Assembly: GCF_900107015.1 (NCBI RefSeq)
Contig: NZ_FNOI01000001.1
Location: 2,501-66,500 of the forward strand
Reading direction: 5' to 3'
Length of the DNA stretch: 64,000 bases
Source: Litoreibacter albidus
GTDB lineage: Bacteria > Pseudomonadota > Alphaproteobacteria > Rhodobacterales > Rhodobacteraceae
The notes below the pieces were generated by a model. The model did not search any database and had not been told where the DNA came from. It saw nothing but the letters and a program-made list of their open reading frames with translations. This document shows, piece after piece, positions 60,467-64,000 of the stretch; position 1 is the stretch's first letter, and every line of letters begins with the position of its first letter. Position numbers and translations under genes: made by a program.

Positions 60467-61158
60467 CCGTCCTTGCCGTAAACGGCCTGTTGCGCGACGC
60501 CTGCAAACAACAGGTAAATCGACGTCACGATCAAGCCCCAGTGCGCCCAGCTTTGCGGGTCAAAGTTGACCCACGCCGCCCAGCCAGCAAAGAACGTCCA
60601 CGCCAGCGCCATCGGCAAAGTCACCGTCCGCCAGCGCTCTGTGCGCACAGGGTGGACGAATTTGAAGGGCACGAACATGGCAATCGCCAAGACCGTAACC
60701 AGCACCAGAATGATCCAGAAATTCGGCTGAAGGGCAAACACCACGACGGCCACCATGTTCCAGCAACCGGGAAAGCCCGAAAACGAATTGTCCTTGGTTT
60801 TCATCCGCGTATCCGCGAAATAAAGCGCCGAGGCAAAGGTGATGACGATAATCACGAACCAACCCGTCCACCCCTCGAACAGGCCCGACTGGAACAGGGC
60901 AAAGGCGGGAATGAACACATAGGTCAGGTAGTCGATGATCAGGTCCAGCAGCACCCCGTCGAATTGCGGGGCGTGTTGCTTCACGTCATATTTGCGCGCC
61001 AAGGGGCCATCAATGCCGTCCACGCCAAAGGCGACGACAAGCCACACGAACATCAGCGCCCATTCGCCGTCGACCGCCGCGAGCATGGCCAACATGGCAA
61101 AAACGGCGCCGGTGGCGGTTAAAAGATGAACGGCGAGGGCTTTGATCTGAGATGTCAT
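60463..61158 (-). CDS. pcs: Phosphatidylcholine synthase
   Basis: The 231-residue membrane enzyme has the CDP-alcohol phosphotransferase motif VDGIDGPLARKYDVKQHAPQ then FDGVLLDLIIDY (DGxxDGxxAR...GxxxD). Eight or so helices follow. It condenses CDP-diacylglycerol with choline to form phosphatidylcholine, a pathway typical of alphaproteobacteria. No PmtA methylation gene is visible nearby. It stands alone on the minus strand. Confidence 0.92.
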   Translation of the reverse strand: MTSQIKALAVHLLTATGAVFAMLAMLAAVDGEWALMFVWLVVAFGVDGIDGPLARKYDVKQHAPQFDGVLLDLIIDYLTYVFIPAFALFQSGLFEGWTGWFVIIVITFASALYFADTRMKTKDNSFSGFPGCWNMVAVVVFALQPNFWIILVLVTVLAIAMFVPFKFVHPVRTERWRTVTLPMALAWTFFAGWAAWVNFDPQSWAHWGLIVTSIYLLFAGVAQQAVYGKDG

Positions 61159-61216
61159 AGCCCCTCATGGCCCGAATGGACTTAAGTTGTAAAGTCCAAC
61201 GGACAAACTCCTCCGA

Positions 61217-61250
61217 TAAGAAAAGGCGCGCCGGATTGCGGCGCGCCTTG
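61217..61250 (-). terminator. Terminator after the cytochrome P460 gene
   Basis: On the minus strand AAGGCGCGCC-GCAATCC-GGCGCGCCTT is a 10-bp stem followed by TTCTTATC. It lies about 20 bases past the stop codon of the P460 gene. Confidence 0.85.
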
Positions 61251-61272
61251 GAGAGTTGCTGTCAGGTTGCGC

Positions 61273-61860
61273 CTAGTTGCCGATGCGCACCTCCTCCAGC
61301 GGGTAGGCCAGCATGTCTTGGTCGGGGTAATTCACGTGGCAATCGTGGCAGAAGCTTTGTTTGATTTTCATCACCTTGCCATTGGGCTGAAGGCCCGCAT
61401 AAAGCCAGTCGTCTGTCTCAGGGATCGCGCCGTCCTCCATCTTGGTCATGATGAACAGCGGCCCAACACGCGCCTGCTTTTTCTTCTTCGAGATGGTGAT
61501 CGACTCTTTCGCAAGCACCGATCTGGCAGGCATTTTCACGCCTTCTTCCGCAAACTTCAGGTACTGCTCCGCCGCGACGTCGTTGGCGAAGGTTTGCAGC
61601 AGGCGGTTGCCGTGCGGCCCCGCGACGGCAGGGCGGGTGGAGGTGACGGTCCAAGACCGGTAGTTCGCGCCAATCTCGTCGCCTTCCTTGGCGTAGCCCT
61701 CGGCCATGGCATCCTTCAGGCAGTTGTAGATGTCCTCAATCTGCGCGGCCTCCAGATCAAACGGGTCGTCTACGTCAACGGGGCAGTCAGCGGCGTTTGC
61801 CGCACCCGCCATGAGTGCGGTGGCGGCTGTCGCTGCGGCGATGAAGGCGCGAATGGTCAT
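61273..61860 (-). CDS. Cytochrome P460 family protein
   Basis: The 195-residue protein has a signal peptide (TIRAFIAAATAATALMAGAANA), a mixed alpha/beta body (YRSWTVTSTRPAVAGPHGNR, RVGPLFIMTKMEDGAIPE) and a C-terminal haem c site CHDCH (SFCHDCHVNYPDQDMLAYP). P460 haem proteins are periplasmic and can act on hydroxylamine or nitric oxide species. Whether the Lys cross-link of true P460 exists is not visible; several Lys precede the site. The start is ATG 61860. Confidence 0.85.
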   Translation of the reverse strand: MTIRAFIAAATAATALMAGAANAADCPVDVDDPFDLEAAQIEDIYNCLKDAMAEGYAKEGDEIGANYRSWTVTSTRPAVAGPHGNRLLQTFANDVAAEQYLKFAEEGVKMPARSVLAKESITISKKKKQARVGPLFIMTKMEDGAIPETDDWLYAGLQPNGKVMKIKQSFCHDCHVNYPDQDMLAYPLEEVRIGN

Positions 61861-62017
61861 ATGTGTCTCTCTCCCTATAAATATCCCTGACAAGTTGTCG
61901 CAGGCAAGACGCCGCCGCGCCAATACAAGTTTGCACACGTTGACGTGAGAAAGGCGACAATATCGGGTTTACGAGACAAAGATTAACGATCACCCACCAA
62001 AGGCACGCACAAGACTA

Positions 62018-62947
62018 CTAGCCGTGCTTCAGACCCTTGGGGTGGGCGTTGTTATACACCTCCATCAACCGCACGGTGTCGACTGCGGTGTAGGCTTGGG
62101 TGGTCGAGAGGGAAGCGTGCCCCAAAAGCTCTTGAATTGCGCGTAGGTCGCCGCCCGCTTCCAGTAGGTGGGTGGCGAAAGAGTGGCGCATCGCATGCGG
62201 GGTTGCGGTCGCGGGCAGGCCAAGCTGCATGCGGGCATTTTCCATCGCCTTGGCAATCAGGCGCGGGCTTAACGCGCCGCCACGCGCACCGCGAAACAGC
62301 GGATCGTCCGGCAACATAGGGAAGGGTTGGGCTGCAAGGTAGCGGTCCACGGCCACGCGCGCAGGGCCGATCACCGGCACGATGCGCTCCTTGCCGCCCT
62401 TACCGGTGATGCGGATCACATCCGGCAGGGGCGCGTCAGAGAATTTCAAACCCAAAGCCTCGGAGATGCGCAAACCGCAGCCATAGAGCAATGTCAGGAC
62501 GGCGGCGTCCCGCACCGCAACCCAGTCCTTGCTGGCTTGCAACTCCACGGTGTCGATCATGGCGCGCGCGGCGTCCTCGGCCAAGGGGCGCGGCAGTTTC
62601 TTTTGAAACTTAGGGGAGCGTGTTGCCAGAACGGCCGTCGGCTCAAAGCCCTCGCGTTCGGCCAGCCAGCGGTAGAAGCTTTTGACCGACGACAACTCCC
62701 GCGCGAGGGAGCGTGCGGCCACGCCGCGTTTACGCTCATGCGCCATCCACGCCCGCATGTCGGTGGGCTTCACCCGCGCCAACGGCGCAAGGCCGGTGCT
62801 GTCGCCGAAATGCACTGTGATGAAATTCAGAAACCCCAACACGTCGCTGCGGTAGGCTTCGATGGTGTTTTCCGCCACCCCGTCAAGCGATTTGCGGTGG
62901 GTCAGCCATCCCTCCAGCGCGTCGCGGCAGGCGGGGGAGATCAGCAT
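62018..62947 (-). CDS. xerC: Tyrosine recombinase XerC
   Basis: The 309-residue recombinase has an N-terminal SAM-like core-binding domain and the catalytic set with Arg in TLLYGCGLRISEALGLKF, HxxR in HAMRHSFATHLLEAGGDL, the later His in LLGHASLSTTQAYTAVDTVR and Tyr in TQAYTAV. With XerD it resolves chromosome dimers at dif. Its ATG overlaps the end of the DUF484 gene, the usual XerC neighbour. Confidence 0.93.
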   Translation of the reverse strand: MLISPACRDALEGWLTHRKSLDGVAENTIEAYRSDVLGFLNFITVHFGDSTGLAPLARVKPTDMRAWMAHERKRGVAARSLARELSSVKSFYRWLAEREGFEPTAVLATRSPKFQKKLPRPLAEDAARAMIDTVELQASKDWVAVRDAAVLTLLYGCGLRISEALGLKFSDAPLPDVIRITGKGGKERIVPVIGPARVAVDRYLAAQPFPMLPDDPLFRGARGGALSPRLIAKAMENARMQLGLPATATPHAMRHSFATHLLEAGGDLRAIQELLGHASLSTTQAYTAVDTVRLMEVYNNAHPKGLKHG

Positions 62948-63648
62948 CAGGCCAGCCAGCGCTTGATTGCCCGCTCGAACGTCGCGCCAAAGAACGCCAA
63001 CAGATCGGTGCCTTGGCTCGGCCGGAACTGGTGCGGGTCTTCCGATCCCATAACCAGCAACGCTGGCAAGCGGCCTTCGCCCAGATCAAGGCGCAGCAGT
63101 GCTTCAGATTTGATGTAGGACGCGTTGTCGCCGTAAACGTCGGAGGACGCGGGCGACACTTGGCGCAAGCTGACAGGGCGCACGGGGATATCGCGACCGG
63201 CGGTGATGTAGTGGTCAACAACGCCTGGTTCCACGATGGACAATACGTCCTCGAACCCGATGGACGGGCTGGCGTGTTCCTTGGATTCCAAGATCAGCCG
63301 CAGTCGTGACACCCGCAGGGATTCCAGCAAATCCCCCGATAGCGTGGCAAGAAAGCCAGGGAAATCGGTTGGCTCCAGCACTTTCAGAACGGCGTTGTGA
63401 ATAAGGTTGGTGCCCGCAAGGTTTTCATAGGCCGCCGCAATGACGGAGCGGTGTGTGTCCTCAAGCCGGTCAAGGCGGCTTTCCAGACGGTCCATCGCGA
63501 TTCCGCGCAAATCAACGATATTGCCCCCAAGGGAGCGCTCGTTCGCGTCGATCAAAGCCCGCATAAGGTCTTGATCCTCAAGAATAACTTCTGGGTCTGT
63601 CAGAATCTTGTCGCGCAGCGCGTCCAGCACTTTGGCCTGCTCAATCAT
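62947..63648 (-). CDS. DUF484 family protein
   Basis: The 233-residue protein begins MIEQAKVLDALRDKILTDPE with the DUF484 lead (VILEDQDLMRALIDANERSL), a short coiled coil (DRLESRLDRLEDTHRSVIAA) and a GAF-like domain (LLESLRVSRLRLILESKEHA). DUF484 genes are regularly linked to xerC. Function unknown. It overlaps xerC by one base. Confidence 0.9.
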   Translation of the reverse strand: MIEQAKVLDALRDKILTDPEVILEDQDLMRALIDANERSLGGNIVDLRGIAMDRLESRLDRLEDTHRSVIAAAYENLAGTNLIHNAVLKVLEPTDFPGFLATLSGDLLESLRVSRLRLILESKEHASPSIGFEDVLSIVEPGVVDHYITAGRDIPVRPVSLRQVSPASSDVYGDNASYIKSEALLRLDLGEGRLPALLVMGSEDPHQFRPSQGTDLLAFFGATFERAIKRWLA

Positions 63649-63747
63649 GCTCGTTGCCTTTGTTTAGGGCGTTGTTTTGCAAGACTATAGCCCAAGGCTT
63701 TTCCTTTTTCCACGTAGAGATTGCCCCTTGGGGCCTGTGTCACAAAT

Positions 63748-63776
63748 CTGAATCACCCCTGTCATCTTGCCGATAT
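63748..63776 (+). promoter_or_regulatory. Candidate PHO box upstream of phoX
   Basis: CTGTCAT (63759-63765) matches a PHO-box repeat exactly. CTGAATC 11 bases before (63748) and CCGATAT 11 bases after (63770) follow the 11-base period of PhoB sites but match poorly. The site lies 55-83 bases before the phoX ATG, where PhoB control would be expected. Confidence 0.45.
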
Positions 63777-63830
63777 GCCCGCCGCCTAGGGTCTGCGCAG
63801 AATCAACGAGCCACTTTGAGGGAAGCCGCC

Positions 63831-64000
63831 ATGAACGATATTGATACATCCGACCTGTCTTGGGATGACTGGGACGAGTTGCAGCGCCCCGCTGCTGAAG
63901 AAACCGATTTTGACGCGGTCGTCGAAGGCGCCTTGTCACGCCGTGGCTTTCTGGCGGGTGTGCTGGCCTTCGGATCTGGCGCAGCCGTCATGGGCACCGC
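63831..64000 (+). CDS. phoX: PhoX-family alkaline phosphatase, 5' part only
   Basis: The frame starts MNDIDTSDLSWDDWDELQRP, runs through TDFDAVVEGALSRRGFLAGV and stays open to the window edge, so only the first 56 or so residues are seen. The twin-arginine motif SRRGFLAGV and the acidic N-terminus match PhoX, a Tat-exported calcium-dependent phosphatase. GAGGGAAG lies shortly before the ATG. The rest of the gene lies beyond 64000. Confidence 0.82.
   Translation, partial: MNDIDTSDLSWDDWDELQRPAAEETDFDAVVEGALSRRGFLAGVLAFGSGAAVMGT

Overview
The window reads as the chromosome of a Rhodobacteraceae-type (roseobacter-like) alphaproteobacterium. This is inferred from gene content and order: an rRNA operon ending 23S-5S-tRNA-fMet, MipZ, an F0 ATP synthase operon with a duplicated b subunit (b and b') and no F1 genes, phosphatidylcholine synthase, an Ala-rich extended S16, a ffh-GNAT-GNAT-chorismate mutase-rpsP-rimM-trmD run, DUF1513 and DUF1523 proteins, and a PhoX start at the right edge. 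Coding is dense and GC-rich, with many 4-bp start/stop overlaps. No CRISPR array, insertion sequence, prophage or integrase-type mobile element was seen; XerC is the only recombinase.

Layout. 1-3545: the 3' part of an rRNA operon (end of the 16S-23S spacer, 23S with two hairpin expansions, 5S, tRNA-fMet, terminator). 3869-4420: a membrane-anchored LuxR-type regulator. 4438-11622 (minus): a compact Flp/Tad pilus operon (flp, cpaE, cpaF, tadB, tadC, tadE, tadG-like) with no secretin, CpaB or prepilin peptidase. 12315-17884 (plus): an iron/haem-linked run, namely an unlisted small hemP, a Cys-rich partner, imelysin, di-haem oxidoreductase, second imelysin and a Tat-exported DUF1513 protein. 18000-27724 (mostly minus): mipZ, a lipoprotein, and a translation block (rpmE, rplS, trmD, rimM, rpsP, ffh). 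That block also carries bluB, a 48-residue membrane ORF, chorismate mutase and two acetyltransferases, and is interrupted by a plus-strand CurA-like reductase.

27884-32885: LysR, EamA transporter, ArsR regulator with a clear operator, then the F0 operon. 32898-36215: a sigma factor coupled to a membrane-anchored VWA protein, and an alpha/beta hydrolase. 36336-43815 (plus): an eight-gene operon of mostly unknown function (coiled-coil protein, unknown protein, AAA+ ATPase, TIR-domain protein, small membrane proteins, an unknown 454-residue protein, DUF1523). The TIR gene is AT-rich and looks acquired, yet it starts inside the ATPase stop codon. This is the best candidate for an undescribed system.

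43984-54512: a double-module aldehyde dehydrogenase with deoC, rpe, an ABC exporter, truA and the YcjX/YcjF pair. 54509-56865: an FAD monooxygenase, truncated haemoglobin and small membrane protein, divergent from an NsrR-like regulator with a candidate operator between. 57020-64000: ileS, ogt, pcs, a cytochrome P460, xerC, a DUF484 protein and the 5' end of phoX.

Family names come from recognition of motifs and sequence character without database searches. Five convergent gene pairs share exactly a CTAG or CTAA stop overlap, an unusual level of packing.
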